From an uncultured Clostridia bacterium (GTDB lineage: Bacteria > Bacillota > Clostridia > Lachnospirales > Anaerotignaceae), in NCBI GenBank assembly GCA_944377425.1, contig CALWEX010000007.1, positions 1 to 63,585 of the forward strand: 63,585 bases of DNA, written 5' to 3'. The notes beneath the pieces are model-generated. The model searched no databases. It was given only the letters and a program-made list of their open reading frames with translations, and was not told the DNA's origin. Below, in pieces: positions 45,831 to 55,743 of this stretch; positions within the stretch are counted from its first letter, which is position 1; each line of letters begins with the position of its first letter. The translations under genes were made by a program, and so were the position numbers.

Positions 45831-47513
45831 ATGTTAAATAGTCAGCGCATACGTAATTTAGGGCCGGAAATAGACCCTTTATGGATAGGCAGCGGCAAAA
45901 GTTTAAACGATATATCAAAACCACAGATACTGGTTGAATCAACGGCAGGAGACAGTCATCCGGGGAGCAGGCATTTGTTTTCTGTTGTTGAATCTGTTAA
46001 AAATTCTCTTTACGCTTCTCAGGCGATGCCATCGGTTTATACTGTTACGGATATGTGCGACGGAGCGGCTACAGGTCATTCTGGTATGAATTATTCATTA
46101 GTATCAAGAAATGTAATAGCCGGCATGGTAGAGATACACGCAAAAGCTTCAGGTTTTGATGGTATTGTAGCTGTTTCCACATGTGATAAAGCCATTCCAG
46201 GGCATTTAATGTCTATTTTAAGGTTGGATATACCGGCAATACATATATGCGGCGGTTCAATGGCACCGGGACCGAATTTTATTTCTGCTGATACCTGTTA
46301 TGAAACTAACCTTAGGGTTTCAGAAGGCAAAATTACAAAAGAAGAAGAATTATACTTTAAGCGAAACGCCTGCCCAAGTTGTGGTGCATGCCAGTATATG
46401 GGAACAGCAAGCACAATGCAGTGCATGAGCGAGGCTTTAGGTGTGGCTTTGCCATCTAATGCACTTGTTCCGGCAAATGGCAATATTATAAATCAAATTG
46501 CCTTAGATGCTGGAAAAAGAATAGCTGAGTTGGTAAATGAAGATTTGCGGCCAAGCAAAATACTTACAAAAAGCTCTTTTGAAAATGCCATAAAAATACA
46601 TGCGGCTATAGGCGGTTCTGCAAATGCAGTTTTGCATATTCCGGCAGTGGCAAAAGAGATGGGAATAGAAATTACCCTTGATGATTTTGAAAGGTTGTCA
46701 AAAGGTGTACCGCTTTTAACAAGTATAATGACAGCCGGAAAATGGCCTACCCAGTATTTTTGGTATGCCGGCGGTATACCAAGAATTATAAAAGAACTTC
46801 AAAATATACTGGATATGGACGCTCTTACAGTAACAGGCCATACATTAGGCGAAAATATGGAGTATCTTGAAAAAATAGGGTATTTCCGCAGAAGCGATGA
46901 GTATATGAAAAACTTTAATTTAAAAGCTTCTGATATAATTAAGCCTTTTGATTCGCCAGAAGATACCGACAGCGGTATTTCAATACTTAAAGGTAACTTA
47001 GCCGAGAACGGTTCTGTAATAAAGCATTGTGCAGTTGATAAAAGCATGTATTATTTTGAAGGCAAAGCAAAGGTATTTGAAAATGAAGAAAGTGCAGAAG
47101 AGGCTATTTATAATGGTACAATTAAGCCTGGAGATGTAGTTGTAATAAGGTATGTGGGCCAAAAAGCTGCTGGTATGCCGGAAATGCTTAAAGCTACAGA
47201 TGCTGTATGCAATAAAGAAGAATTAAATAACAGCTGTGCTCTTATTACAGATGGAAGATTTTCTGGAGCATCACGTGGGCCTTGCGTTGGGTATCTTTTT
47301 CCAGAAGCGGCAGAAGGTGGAACAATAGCATATATTGATGACGGAGATATTATAGAAATAGACATTAACAAAAAAAGTATTAATGTTGTTGGTTTTAGAG
47401 GAGAAAAACACAGCAAAAGCGAGGTTGAAGCAGAACTTAAATTAAGGCGTTCTCAAAGGGAGCATAAAACTTTTAAACATAAAGGTGTTCTTAGATTCCT
47501 TGATTTAGATTGA
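45831..47513 (+). CDS. IlvD/Edd-family dehydratase (probable sugar-acid dehydratase)
   Basis: 560 residues, full length. Iron-sulfur Cys positions are visible in MCDGAATGHSGM, STCDKAIPGH and CPSCGACQYMGTASTM. The C-terminal part has the ITDGRFSGASRGPCVGY signature. The family includes dihydroxy-acid dehydratase (IlvD), phosphogluconate dehydratase and xylonate/arabinonate-type dehydratases. The operon with UxaA and LarA-like genes, and the absence of other ilv genes, argues for a sugar-acid substrate rather than branched-chain amino acid synthesis. AAGGAGTTG precedes the ATG. A hairpin at 47573 follows. Confidence 0.87.
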   Translation: MLNSQRIRNLGPEIDPLWIGSGKSLNDISKPQILVESTAGDSHPGSRHLFSVVESVKNSLYASQAMPSVYTVTDMCDGAATGHSGMNYSLVSRNVIAGMVEIHAKASGFDGIVAVSTCDKAIPGHLMSILRLDIPAIHICGGSMAPGPNFISADTCYETNLRVSEGKITKEEELYFKRNACPSCGACQYMGTASTMQCMSEALGVALPSNALVPANGNIINQIALDAGKRIAELVNEDLRPSKILTKSSFENAIKIHAAIGGSANAVLHIPAVAKEMGIEITLDDFERLSKGVPLLTSIMTAGKWPTQYFWYAGGIPRIIKELQNILDMDALTVTGHTLGENMEYLEKIGYFRRSDEYMKNFNLKASDIIKPFDSPEDTDSGISILKGNLAENGSVIKHCAVDKSMYYFEGKAKVFENEESAEEAIYNGTIKPGDVVVIRYVGQKAAGMPEMLKATDAVCNKEELNNSCALITDGRFSGASRGPCVGYLFPEAAEGGTIAYIDDGDIIEIDINKKSINVVGFRGEKHSKSEVEAELKLRRSQREHKTFKHKGVLRFLDLD

Positions 47514-47572
47514 TTATTTTATATAGCCAGATAATGCTTAATGGTTTATTTAAAATAGCTAAAAAATAATAA

Positions 47573-47613
47573 AATGTACTTATATCATATAACTAATTTG
47601 GTATAAGTACATT
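47573..47613 (+). terminator. probable terminator of the sugar-acid operon
   Basis: A perfect 12-bp stem (AATGTACTTATA / TATAAGTACATT) with a 17-base loop, followed by ATTTTAATTT. It is AT-rich, so only moderate strength is expected. Confidence 0.6.
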
Positions 47614-47675
47614 ATTTTAATTTAAATATGTCATATTGGTAGTATTATTTAAAACTTTGAGAAGGAGCATAAAAA

Positions 47676-48275
47676 ATGGATTTTATAATAATATTTGAAT
47701 ATATCGGCATGTTTATGTTTGCTTTTTCAGGCGCTATAGTAGCAAGAGAGGAGAATTTTGATTTCCTTGGCATTGTTATACTTTCAATAACAACAGCTCT
47801 TGGCGGCGGTATACTTAGAGATGTAATAATAAATTCTCAATCTCCTTATGCTTTGTCAAACTACCTGCCGTATATTGTAATTGCTTTAGGTATGACAACA
47901 GCTTTAAAGTTTAAAAAAATACAGGATAATTTCTGGGTAATTGTTCTTGATGCAATAGGTCTTGCGGCTTTTACTGTTTCTGCTGGAATAAATGCTATAA
48001 ATGCGGATTACAACTGTATAACAGTTATATTCTGCTGTTTTTTATCAGCTGTAGGCGGCGGAATTATAAGAGATATTATGGTAAACCGCAAACCTTATGT
48101 TTTCCAAAAAGACATATACGCCATAACTTCTGTTGAGGGTGCCCTTATTATGTTCTTTTTAAAAGATGTACTTGGCAGTACACTGCTTGTTTTTATAAGC
48201 TTTATTATTGTCTTTGGAACAAGAATGATGTGCTATATTAAACATATTAGCTTACCAGTATTTAGCGAAAATTGA
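47676..48275 (+). CDS. TRIC-type (UPF0126) cation channel family protein
   Basis: 199 residues, almost wholly hydrophobic with about seven membrane helices. It is built as two similar halves carrying the glycine motifs ALGGGILRDVI and AVGGGIIRDIMVNRKPY, the signature of the bacterial TRIC/UPF0126 family, which forms trimeric monovalent cation channels in the cytoplasmic membrane. GAGAAGGAG precedes the ATG. It stands alone between two gaps, with no obvious functional link to the sugar-acid genes upstream. Confidence 0.88.
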   Translation: MDFIIIFEYIGMFMFAFSGAIVAREENFDFLGIVILSITTALGGGILRDVIINSQSPYALSNYLPYIVIALGMTTALKFKKIQDNFWVIVLDAIGLAAFTVSAGINAINADYNCITVIFCCFLSAVGGGIIRDIMVNRKPYVFQKDIYAITSVEGALIMFFLKDVLGSTLLVFISFIIVFGTRMMCYIKHISLPVFSEN

Positions 48276-48781
48276 ATATATTAAAATTTATAATTACTAA
48301 AAATTATGCTGTTTTAATTTTTACTTTATATAACTATTCATTGTATTGAATATTGAAAAAATGGTTAGTTTTGTTGGTGTTTTGCGTATTGTAAAGTTTA
48401 GAATTTATATACAAATGAATATATGAGCTTAGGAAAAATAAAATCTACTCTAAGATATAAGCTAAATATTATTTGTGCTATTTAAAATCAGTATAGATAA
48501 AAATATTGATTTACTGTAAACGGTTTTAAGCGACTATATAATGAAAATATACAAGTAAATTAAGTGTTTTATTACATTTGGTTTTAGTGTATACCAAGTG
48601 TTTTAGGCTGAAAAAACTCATGTTTTATATAATTTATTAATGTATATTGGTTAATGCTGTATACTTTAAACTTAACAATTCAAAGGGTATTGGCGATATA
48701 AAGTGTATACCATAAAATATGACTTTTAAAAAGCTTAATTAAAATTTTATTTAATCTTTGATTAAACTTAATACTAAAATA
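48276..48781. other. long intergenic region, nothing recognised
   Basis: About 500 bases, very AT-rich and lacking any open frame of note. The string GTATACCA occurs twice (near 48590 and 48706). I see no RNA gene or terminator-like hairpin here. Confidence 0.6.
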
Positions 48782-48810
48782 TTGACATTATATTAGTTTA
48801 CAAATAAACT
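48782..48810 (+). promoter_or_regulatory. promoter with overlapping palindrome
   Basis: TTGACA, 17-base spacer, TAAACT. An inverted repeat AGTTTA-CAAA-TAAACT (48795-48810) covers the -10 box and may be a repressor site for the zinc-ribbon gene. Confidence 0.6.
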
Positions 48811-48848
48811 ATCCATAAAAAGGTATTGTTATAAAGGGAGGAATTATT

Positions 48849-49190
48849 ATGGCATATTGTAAAAAATGTGGAGAAAAAATTGATGATGGTACTATTGTAT
48901 GCCCAAAATGCGGCGAAACTCAGTCAAGCTCAACAAATACAAGTGTTAACTATGTGCAGAACGGACAGCAGTCAGCTCCGCCTGTAGTTGATAACGGTGG
49001 ATTTCTTTGGGGATTGCTTGGATGCTGTATACCTATCGTAGGACTTGTACTTTTCCTTGTTTGGAAAGACACAAAGCCTCGTACAGCTAAAGCTGCCGGA
49101 ATAGGTGCTCTTGTTTCAGTAATTATAGGTGTTTTATGGTATGCACTTATGTTCCTTATAGGAATAGGCGGCTCTCTTGCTATGATGTAA
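48849..49190 (+). CDS. zinc-ribbon membrane protein
   Basis: 113 residues. An N-terminal zinc ribbon (YCKKCGEKIDDGTIVCPKCG, four Cys) and a polar linker are followed by two membrane helices (~50-70, FLWGLLGCCIPIVGLVLFLVW, and ~83-110, GIGALVSVIIGVLWYALMFL). Small proteins of this plan are common in Firmicutes and mostly uncharacterised. AAGGGAGG is placed well before the ATG. The next gene starts two bases after its stop, so the pair is translationally coupled. Confidence 0.82.
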   Translation: MAYCKKCGEKIDDGTIVCPKCGETQSSSTNTSVNYVQNGQQSAPPVVDNGGFLWGLLGCCIPIVGLVLFLVWKDTKPRTAKAAGIGALVSVIIGVLWYALMFLIGIGGSLAMM

Positions 49191-49191
49191 T

Positions 49192-49554
49192 ATGATTTGC
49201 TGGTTTTATAAATGGCTGCCTATTATATTTGGGTGCCATTGTATGGAAAGCAGGTCTTTTCATTACAAAGGAAAAAAGTTCCCTATATGCGCCAGATGTT
49301 TTGGTGAGCTTATGGGAATTGTATTTGGAATTTTAACATTTGCTTTTTTCAGCGTGTCTGGTTGGGTGGCTCTTATTTTAATGCTGCCTATGTTGTTTGA
49401 TGGTTTCTTACAGTCTTTAACTAAGTATGAAAGCAATAACATAAAGCGCTGTATAACAGGTTTTTTATTTGGTTATGGAATAATTACATTATTTATAATT
49501 TCATCGCTTTGGGCTATGTCCAAAGGATACACACTAGGTAATAATATTGGATAA
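49192..49554 (+). CDS. DUF2085 family membrane protein
   Basis: 120 residues with the DUF2085 core: FGCHCMESRSFHYKGKKFPI followed by CARCFGELMGIVFGI, in which His and Cys residues are conserved and may bind metal. Three to four membrane helices follow. The start lies two bases after the preceding stop and lacks its own clear ribosome site. Function is unknown in the family. Confidence 0.82.
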   Translation: MICWFYKWLPIIFGCHCMESRSFHYKGKKFPICARCFGELMGIVFGILTFAFFSVSGWVALILMLPMLFDGFLQSLTKYESNNIKRCITGFLFGYGIITLFIISSLWAMSKGYTLGNNIG

Positions 49555-49587
49555 AAAGCCTTATGATTGTGTTACATATTAAATTTT

Positions 49588-49618
49588 AGGCAGGAAAATT
49601 ATATTTCCTGCCTTTTTT
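49588..49618 (+). terminator. terminator after the DUF2085 gene
   Basis: A 10-bp perfect stem (AGGCAGGAAA / TTTCCTGCCT) with a 6-base loop and a run of T's. Confidence 0.9.
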
Positions 49619-49692
49619 GTTTTTATATACATCAAAAGCCTTATTTTATGCTAGAAGGCTTTTAATGTTTTATTGATTTGTTATGTCGATTT

Positions 49693-50433
49693 TTAGAACA
49701 TACATCCATCAGATGTTATAACCTGACCATTAATAAATGATGATTGATTTCCTGCTAAAAATACGGCAAGATTGGCTATTTCTTCTGGTGTGCCAAAGCG
49801 CATAAGCGATATTTCTTCTGTAAGTACATCTCTTTCTTCTTCTGTAAAGCACTGGTTCATTTTAGTGTCGATTACACCGCACGAAATGGCGTTCACCCTT
49901 ATTCCGCTTGGGCCTAATTCTTTTGCCATAGCTTTTGTAAATGAATTTACAGCGCCTTTAGTAGCAGAATACACTGCTTCACAAGAAGCTCCACGGTCAC
50001 CCCATATAGAAGATATGTTTATTATTATTCCCGATTTATGGCTTACCATTTTAGGTACAGCCAAGTGACAGCAGTTTAAAACAGATTTTAAATTAACATC
50101 TATAATTCTGTTCCAGTTTTCTGGTTTCATATCGGTAAAAAGGCCAAGATATGATATACCAGCGTTATTAATTAGTATATCCACACTGCCATAAATTGTT
50201 GATATGGTATTAAACATATCTACACATTGTGCATAGTCTGAAACGTCCGCAAGGTATGAATAAGAATAGTAACCCATAGATTTAAGTTCTTCCTGAGTTT
50301 TAAGCAGTTCATCTGAGCTGACAGAAGCATTAAGTACAAGATTGCAGCCTTTTTTTGCGAAAGCGTAAGCTATGGCCTTGCCTATTCCACGCGAAGAACC
50401 GGTGATTAAGACGGTTTTTCCTTTTAAATCCAT
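49693..50433 (-). CDS. short-chain dehydrogenase/reductase, FabG-like
   Basis: 246 residues of classical SDR type: cofactor motif TGSSRGIG (11-18), NNAG near 88, catalytic Ser in ISSIWG, and Tyr-x-x-x-Lys as YSATK. GPSGIRVNAISCGVIDT and NGQVITSDG follow the FabG pattern. It reduces a carbonyl with NAD(P)H. Whether this copy serves fatty acid synthesis is doubtful, since no fab genes are nearby, so a broad 3-oxoacyl or sugar/alcohol reductase is equally possible. It is monocistronic. Confidence 0.87.
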   Translation of the reverse strand: MDLKGKTVLITGSSRGIGKAIAYAFAKKGCNLVLNASVSSDELLKTQEELKSMGYYSYSYLADVSDYAQCVDMFNTISTIYGSVDILINNAGISYLGLFTDMKPENWNRIIDVNLKSVLNCCHLAVPKMVSHKSGIIINISSIWGDRGASCEAVYSATKGAVNSFTKAMAKELGPSGIRVNAISCGVIDTKMNQCFTEEERDVLTEEISLMRFGTPEEIANLAVFLAGNQSSFINGQVITSDGCMF

Positions 50434-50564
50434 AGAATACCCCCTAAGCTTTAGATATTTAATATATAGTACAAATTAATTAATGGTGAAATTAAAAAAA
50501 TATTAAGAATTTATATTTATAAAATAACATATATACGTTTATTTTTCAACACAAAATGTATATT

Positions 50565-51857
50565 TCATGAATTGAGAAGAAATTCTGAAATATTATACAA
50601 GCTGTTTAATATCATATAGTTTTGAGGGAATGGTCTTTCTAAATTCCAATATCCGCAGCCGGCAAGGCCATACATTTCTATAAGGCGAAGTTTTGACAAA
50701 GAGCTTTTTGCGTCTTCAAACCATACTTCATGCATGTTACCGCTTTCATCAGTATAATAAAAATATGGCGATTGCGAATAAGAGTCGAATTGTATTTCAG
50801 CGCCATAATTTAAAGCTGTTAAAATTGCCTCTGAATTGGATATTGACTTTGCAGCTGGACCATCTTGTATAAATGGCAAAGTCCAGTCATAGCCATAAGT
50901 TGGTATTCCCATAAGTATTTTGCTAGACGGTATTTCGCTGATAGCATAATCAAGCACCTTTTTAACGCTTTCAATGGGAGCTACTGCCATAGGTGGGCCA
51001 TATGTGTATCCCCATTCGTATGTCATAATAAAGGCGTAGTTTGCGCTGGAGCCTATAGCCATGTAATTATGGCCTTCGTATAATAGGCCTTTTTGGTTGG
51101 CTGATGTTTTAGGTGCAAGAGCAGCTATTATAATATAACCATATTTATTAAGGTTATTTTTTAAAAACTCAACAAGTTCAGCGTATTTAAGACTGTCGGA
51201 GGGGTCTATAAATTCAAAGTCTATGTCAACACCTACATATCCGTAAGTTTCAATTTCATATAAAATATTGTTAAAAAAAGTTTCCCATAAAGACGGAGTA
51301 TTTAAAACTACAGAAACGGCTTCTGTATTAAAATTGCCGTAATATGTAATTGTTGAAATATGCAAAAGCGGCTGTGTTCTGTAAAAAGAGGATATAAATA
51401 AAGTGTTTTCTGCATTAGGACGCAAAAGAGATGCATCTTTTTCAACACCATATGTAAAAGGTGATATAAATGTTAAATAAGGCAAAGCTGCCCGCAGTAT
51501 ATTATCAGGTAAAGCACCATAAGTATAGCCGTTTGTTATTACATCTTTTATTTTTTCATCGTCAAATTCTATAACTATTATATCTCCGGCAGATATGGAA
51601 GGGTTTACAGATAGGTTAGGATTATTTTTTAAAATAGTGTTTATCTGAACATTGTATTGGCGTGATATGGAATATAGGGTATCATTGGTTTTAACAGTAT
51701 GCAGTATTTTGGGAAAAAGTATAAGTATGTTTTGTCCTACAACAAGGCTTTCTGGATTTGGAAGCTGGTTTATGTTTTGAATATATTCTGCTGTAAGGTT
51801 ATACTGCCTGCCTATAGAGTTTAAAGTTTCGCCTTTTTGAACTGTATGTATTATCAT
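50565..51857 (-). CDS. LysM-GH18 hydrolase, spore germination (YaaH/SleL) type
   Basis: 430 residues without a signal peptide. Two LysM domains lie at the N-terminus (IHTVQKGETLNSIGRQYN and LHTVKTNDTLYSISRQYN), followed by a glycosyl hydrolase 18 barrel with the active-site strand GVDIDFEFI, whose Glu is the proton donor. This is the layout of YaaH/SleL, cortical-fragment hydrolases of the spore coat that cut cortex peptidoglycan during germination. Lack of a secretion signal suits a coat protein made in the mother cell. It supports a spore-forming host. Confidence 0.88.
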   Translation of the reverse strand: MIIHTVQKGETLNSIGRQYNLTAEYIQNINQLPNPESLVVGQNILILFPKILHTVKTNDTLYSISRQYNVQINTILKNNPNLSVNPSISAGDIIVIEFDDEKIKDVITNGYTYGALPDNILRAALPYLTFISPFTYGVEKDASLLRPNAENTLFISSFYRTQPLLHISTITYYGNFNTEAVSVVLNTPSLWETFFNNILYEIETYGYVGVDIDFEFIDPSDSLKYAELVEFLKNNLNKYGYIIIAALAPKTSANQKGLLYEGHNYMAIGSSANYAFIMTYEWGYTYGPPMAVAPIESVKKVLDYAISEIPSSKILMGIPTYGYDWTLPFIQDGPAAKSISNSEAILTALNYGAEIQFDSYSQSPYFYYTDESGNMHEVWFEDAKSSLSKLRLIEMYGLAGCGYWNLERPFPQNYMILNSLYNISEFLLNS

Positions 51858-52059
51858 GCTTTCACCTTGCGCTTTTTTTGTATTTTATGAATTATAATTA
51901 TAAAATATCAAGGTTTAAATAAATTTATTAAGAATTTATAACTGTATAATTCACTTTTAATTTTTATGCGTTTATAGTATAATGTTTTTATTAAGCATAA
52001 AATATAATGTAAGTTTTTATCTAAATATAATAATTTTTCACAGTTTTGGAGTTGATGGC

Positions 52060-52860
52060 ATGAATGAAATTAATACAAAAGAACTTGGTATTTTTGAAAT
52101 ATTCTCTATAGGATGGGGACTTTTTAGGGATAACTTTATTCAGTTTTTTAAAATTACAGTTATTTTAGGTCTGCCCTTAAGTATTTTACTTTCTTTTGCC
52201 GATAATATTTTACTTAAAATAATATCTAATGGTGACATAACATCTATAATAACTGGAAGCACTCAGCTTATTGAAAATTTAAGTACTGAGCAGTTGCTAA
52301 CTGTATCAGCACTTATGATTATATCAATGTTTATACAAGCTTTGATTTATCCTTTAATTACAATAGCTGTTGCTGATGCAGCAGGCGACAGTTTAAGCGG
52401 TAGGGTGGTTGATGCAAGAAAGTCTGTTTTAAACGCTCTTTCAAAAGGTACTGTTGTTATGGCTTCATCAGTTATTTATTGGGTTGCCATTGTAATTGGA
52501 TTGATGTTTTTTATTATACCGGGCATAATTTTGCTTGTTTTATGGTATTTTTACGAATACACTATTATTTTTGATGATGCAGGTATTATAAATTCCTTTA
52601 AAATGAGCATGGATTTAGTTAAAGGCAAGTGGTTTAAAACAGCTGGTTATATATTATTAATAAGCATAGTGAATGGTTTAATAACAAGAACGTTGACGTT
52701 TTTTATAGGTGCACTCCAGCTGTTTTTTATAGGTGATGTATTATTCATGGTTATTTTATTTTTCTTATACACATTTATCATAAGCGTTATTACGGTTTTT
52801 TACCTTAACAGAAAAGCGTTGTATATAAAAGACCAAAATAAGAATAATATGTACTTTTGA
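52060..52860 (+). CDS. multi-pass membrane protein (GDPD-membrane-domain / YciC-like)
   Basis: About 266 residues from ATG 52060, behind GGAGTTGATGG; the same frame extends 26 codons further up but without a ribosome site. There are five to six membrane helices, beginning after FEIFSIGWGLFRDNFIQFFK, a start typical of the integral membrane domain seen in glycerophosphodiesterase-associated and YciC-like proteins. It ends with basic residues. Function is unknown. It precedes the fructose bisphosphatase gene by about 30 bases and may be co-transcribed with it. Confidence 0.75.
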   Translation: MNEINTKELGIFEIFSIGWGLFRDNFIQFFKITVILGLPLSILLSFADNILLKIISNGDITSIITGSTQLIENLSTEQLLTVSALMIISMFIQALIYPLITIAVADAAGDSLSGRVVDARKSVLNALSKGTVVMASSVIYWVAIVIGLMFFIIPGIILLVLWYFYEYTIIFDDAGIINSFKMSMDLVKGKWFKTAGYILLISIVNGLITRTLTFFIGALQLFFIGDVLFMVILFFLYTFIISVITVFYLNRKALYIKDQNKNNMYF

Positions 52861-52893
52861 TACATTTTATTATAAATGCTGGGAGGGAGTAAA

Positions 52894-54876
52894 ATGTCAG
52901 TCGGTATTAAAAAATATAATGAAAAGGATTTTAAATATTTAAAGCTTCTTTCAAAGAAATACCCTAATATAAACAGTGCCAGCACAGAGATTATAAATCT
53001 TCAGGCTATACTTAACCTGCCAAAGGGTACAGAACACTTTGTAAGTGATATTCATGGGGAATATGATTCATTTAACCATGTGCTTAAAAATGCTTCAGGA
53101 GTTATTAAAAACCAGATTACGGCAATTTTTGGCTCATCATTGAGAGAAAGCGAAAAAAAGGCTTTAGCTACTTTAATTTATTATCCGGAACAAAAGCTGG
53201 AGACAATTAAAGAAGGCGAGGAGGATATGGCTGACTGGTACAGAATAACTCTCCACAGGCTCATTAAAATATGTAAAGTAATGAGTTCTAAATATACTCG
53301 CTCTAAAGTTAGAAAAGCGCTTCCTCAAGAATTTTCATATATATTAGAAGAACTTATTCACGAAGACGGAACAGGCGCAGATAAACAACTATATTATAAA
53401 GAGATTATCGAAACAATAATAAGTCTTGACCAAGCCGACAGATTTATAATTTCGATTTCAAACCTTATACAGCGCCTTGCTATAGACCAGCTTCATGTAA
53501 TAGGCGATATTTATGACAGAGGTCCTAAGGCGGCTAAAATAATGGACCTTTTGGACAGTTACCACAGTGTTGATATTCAGTGGGGTAACCATGATATTTC
53601 GTGGATGGGTGCTGCTGCTGGCTGTCAGGCGCTTATATGCAATGTAGTAAGAATATGCGCTCGTTATGCAAATCTTGATACTATTGATGAGGACTACGGC
53701 ATTAACCTTATACCTCTTGTTACATTTGCGGCTCAGCAGTATGCTGATGACCCTTGTGTGCAGTTTATGCCTAAACTCTCGGAAGATGATGTTTTAAGCG
53801 ATAACGATGTTATGCTTATTGCTAAAATACATAAGGCAATTTCCATAATGCAGTTTAAGGTTGAAGGCCAGATTATAATGCGTCATCCTGAATATAAAAT
53901 GGAAAGCAGACAGCTTCTTGGCACAATAGATAAAGAAAAGGGAACTGTTAAAGTAGAAGGTGTAGAGTATCCTCTTAACGATACTAACTTCCCAACACTT
54001 GACCCTCAAAACCCTTATGCTTTTACACCGGAAGAAGAATTTGTTATGAACAGAATAAAGTCTTCTTTTGTAAATAGTGAAAAACTGCAAAAGCATATAA
54101 GTATGCTTTACAGTCATGGCAGTTTATACAAAAAGTTTAATACAAACCTTATGTTCCATGGCTGCATTCCTATGGAAGATGACGGCTCACTTAAAAAAGT
54201 TCTTGTTGATGGTGAGTATTTAAGCGGAAAAGAGTTATTTGACGCTGTAGACAGAACTGTAAGAGAAGGATATTTTAATAAACCTCATTCTGAAAGAAAA
54301 CGTGAGTGCATGGACTATATTTGGTATTTGTGGTGCGGCGAAAATTCACCGCTTTTCGGTAAAAAGAAAATGGCAACATTTGAAAGATACTTTATAGATG
54401 ATAAAGCTACACATAAAGAAGAAAGATGCCCATATTACAAACACAGGGATAAAGAAGAAATTTGCCGTATGATACTTGAAAACTTCGGAATGGACCCTGA
54501 AAACTCACATATTATTAACGGCCATGTTCCAGTTAAAGTTTCAAAAGGTGAAAGCCCTATAAAGGCAGAAGGAAGGCTTTTTGTAATAGACGGCGGCTTT
54601 GCAAAGGCATACCAGAAGGAAACAGGAATTGCTGGTTATACACTTATTTATAACTCACACGGCCTTGTTTTAGTTTCCCATGAGCCTTTTGAGTCCCTTG
54701 AAAAAGCAATAGCGGAGGAAAAAGATATTCTCTCATCAACTGTAGCCCTCCAGTATTCCCATGAAAGAATAAGAATTATGAATACAGATATAGGCGCTGA
54801 GCTTCAGGAAAGTATTGATGAGCTTACGGAATTGTTGGACGCATATCATAAAGGTATTATTAAAGAGAGTAAATAA
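52894..54876 (+). CDS. fbp: class III fructose-1,6-bisphosphatase
   Basis: About 660 residues, normal for the Firmicutes class III enzyme (640-670), which is unrelated to classes I and II. It carries metallophosphatase-type motifs: [36 protein letters not shown] and [20 protein letters not shown]. It removes the 1-phosphate of fructose-1,6-bisphosphate in gluconeogenesis, in the cytoplasm. ATG 52894 is preferred over 52876, because GGGAGGG lies between the two. truA begins two bases after its stop. Confidence 0.93.
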   Translation: MSVGIKKYNEKDFKYLKLLSKKYPNINSASTEIINLQAILNLPKGTEHFVSDIHGEYDSFNHVLKNASGVIKNQITAIFGSSLRESEKKALATLIYYPEQKLETIKEGEEDMADWYRITLHRLIKICKVMSSKYTRSKVRKALPQEFSYILEELIHEDGTGADKQLYYKEIIETIISLDQADRFIISISNLIQRLAIDQLHVIGDIYDRGPKAAKIMDLLDSYHSVDIQWGNHDISWMGAAAGCQALICNVVRICARYANLDTIDEDYGINLIPLVTFAAQQYADDPCVQFMPKLSEDDVLSDNDVMLIAKIHKAISIMQFKVEGQIIMRHPEYKMESRQLLGTIDKEKGTVKVEGVEYPLNDTNFPTLDPQNPYAFTPEEEFVMNRIKSSFVNSEKLQKHISMLYSHGSLYKKFNTNLMFHGCIPMEDDGSLKKVLVDGEYLSGKELFDAVDRTVREGYFNKPHSERKRECMDYIWYLWCGENSPLFGKKKMATFERYFIDDKATHKEERCPYYKHRDKEEICRMILENFGMDPENSHIINGHVPVKVSKGESPIKAEGRLFVIDGGFAKAYQKETGIAGYTLIYNSHGLVLVSHEPFESLEKAIAEEKDILSSTVALQYSHERIRIMNTDIGAELQESIDELTELLDAYHKGIIKESK

Positions 54877-54878
54877 TA

Positions 54879-55616
54879 ATGTATAATTATAAAATAAACA
54901 TACAGTATGACGGAACAAACTATAACGGCTGGCAGAAACAGGTGTCTAAGTCAAACACTATTCAGTGGCGATTTGAAAGGATAGTTTCTGAGCTTAACGG
55001 TGAGGAAACACAGGTAATAGGAAGCGGAAGAACAGACGCAGGTGTTCATGCTATAGGTCAAGTGGCTAACTTTTATTTAAAAGAAAAGCAGGACGAAAAG
55101 TACGTTAAGGATTATATAAATAAATATTTGCCAAGTGATATTGCTGTTACAGAAATTTCTATTGTTTCTGAAAGGTTTCACAGTAGATATAACGCCAAGA
55201 AAAAGACATATATATACAGAATACTTAATGACTTGCAGTCAAACGTTTTTGAAAGCAGATACGTTTATAAATATCCTAATAAGCTGGATATAGATAAAAT
55301 GAGAAAAGCCGCTGATATGCTTACAGGAAAGCATGATTTTATGGCATTTTGCGCCAATAAAAGAACAAAAAAGTCTACAATAAGAACGGTTTATTCAATA
55401 GATATAAATAGAGTTGGCAGTGAAATACAATTGGAATTTGTAGGCGATGGCTTTCTTTATAATATGGTTCGTATAATGGCGGGCACTATTTTGCAGTGCG
55501 GTACAGGTGAATTTGATTATACCCAAATACCTAATGTTTTGGAAAGCCGAAACAGACAAAATGCAGGTATTACACTTCCACCTTGCGGGCTTACGCTAAA
55601 AAGCGTTGAGTACTGA
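54879..55616 (+). CDS. truA: tRNA pseudouridine synthase A
   Basis: 245 residues. Catalytic Asp in GSGRTDAGVHAIGQVANF, followed by FHSRYNAKKKTYIYRI and FMAFCANKRTKKST. It converts uridines 38-40 of the tRNA anticodon arm to pseudouridine. It is coupled to the fructose bisphosphatase gene with a two-base gap. Two truA-type copies are common in Clostridia; this one is full length and looks active. Confidence 0.93.
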   Translation: MYNYKINIQYDGTNYNGWQKQVSKSNTIQWRFERIVSELNGEETQVIGSGRTDAGVHAIGQVANFYLKEKQDEKYVKDYINKYLPSDIAVTEISIVSERFHSRYNAKKKTYIYRILNDLQSNVFESRYVYKYPNKLDIDKMRKAADMLTGKHDFMAFCANKRTKKSTIRTVYSIDINRVGSEIQLEFVGDGFLYNMVRIMAGTILQCGTGEFDYTQIPNVLESRNRQNAGITLPPCGLTLKSVEY

Positions 55617-55626
55617 GTTTATGGTA

Positions 55627-55654
55627 TTGACATATACAGCGTATGCAGTATAAT
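55627..55654 (+). promoter_or_regulatory. glnA promoter, upstream of a hairpin
   Basis: Perfect TTGACA, 16-base spacer, perfect TATAAT. Transcription should begin near 55661, just before the terminator-like hairpin at 55666. Confidence 0.8.
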
Positions 55655-55665
55655 GTAAGTAGACA

Positions 55666-55696
55666 AAGACGTCTCCTTTTTAGGAGGCGTCTTTTT
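55666..55696 (+). terminator. terminator or attenuator hairpin in the glnA leader
   Basis: An 11-bp stem (AAGACGTCTCC / GGAGGCGTCTT, one G-T pair) with a 6-base loop and T run. It ends truA transcripts, but because a consensus promoter lies before it, it also stands at the very 5' end of the glnA transcript. Confidence 0.85.
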
Positions 55697-55743
55697 GCTT
55701 TAACGGCGTATAATTAAAGTATTATTTAACGGAGGTATTTGTT

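Noticed and set aside
48276..48781. Possible RNA gene in the long intergenic region
   Set aside because: No stable hairpins, promoter-terminator pair or known RNA motif could be seen; only a short string repeats.
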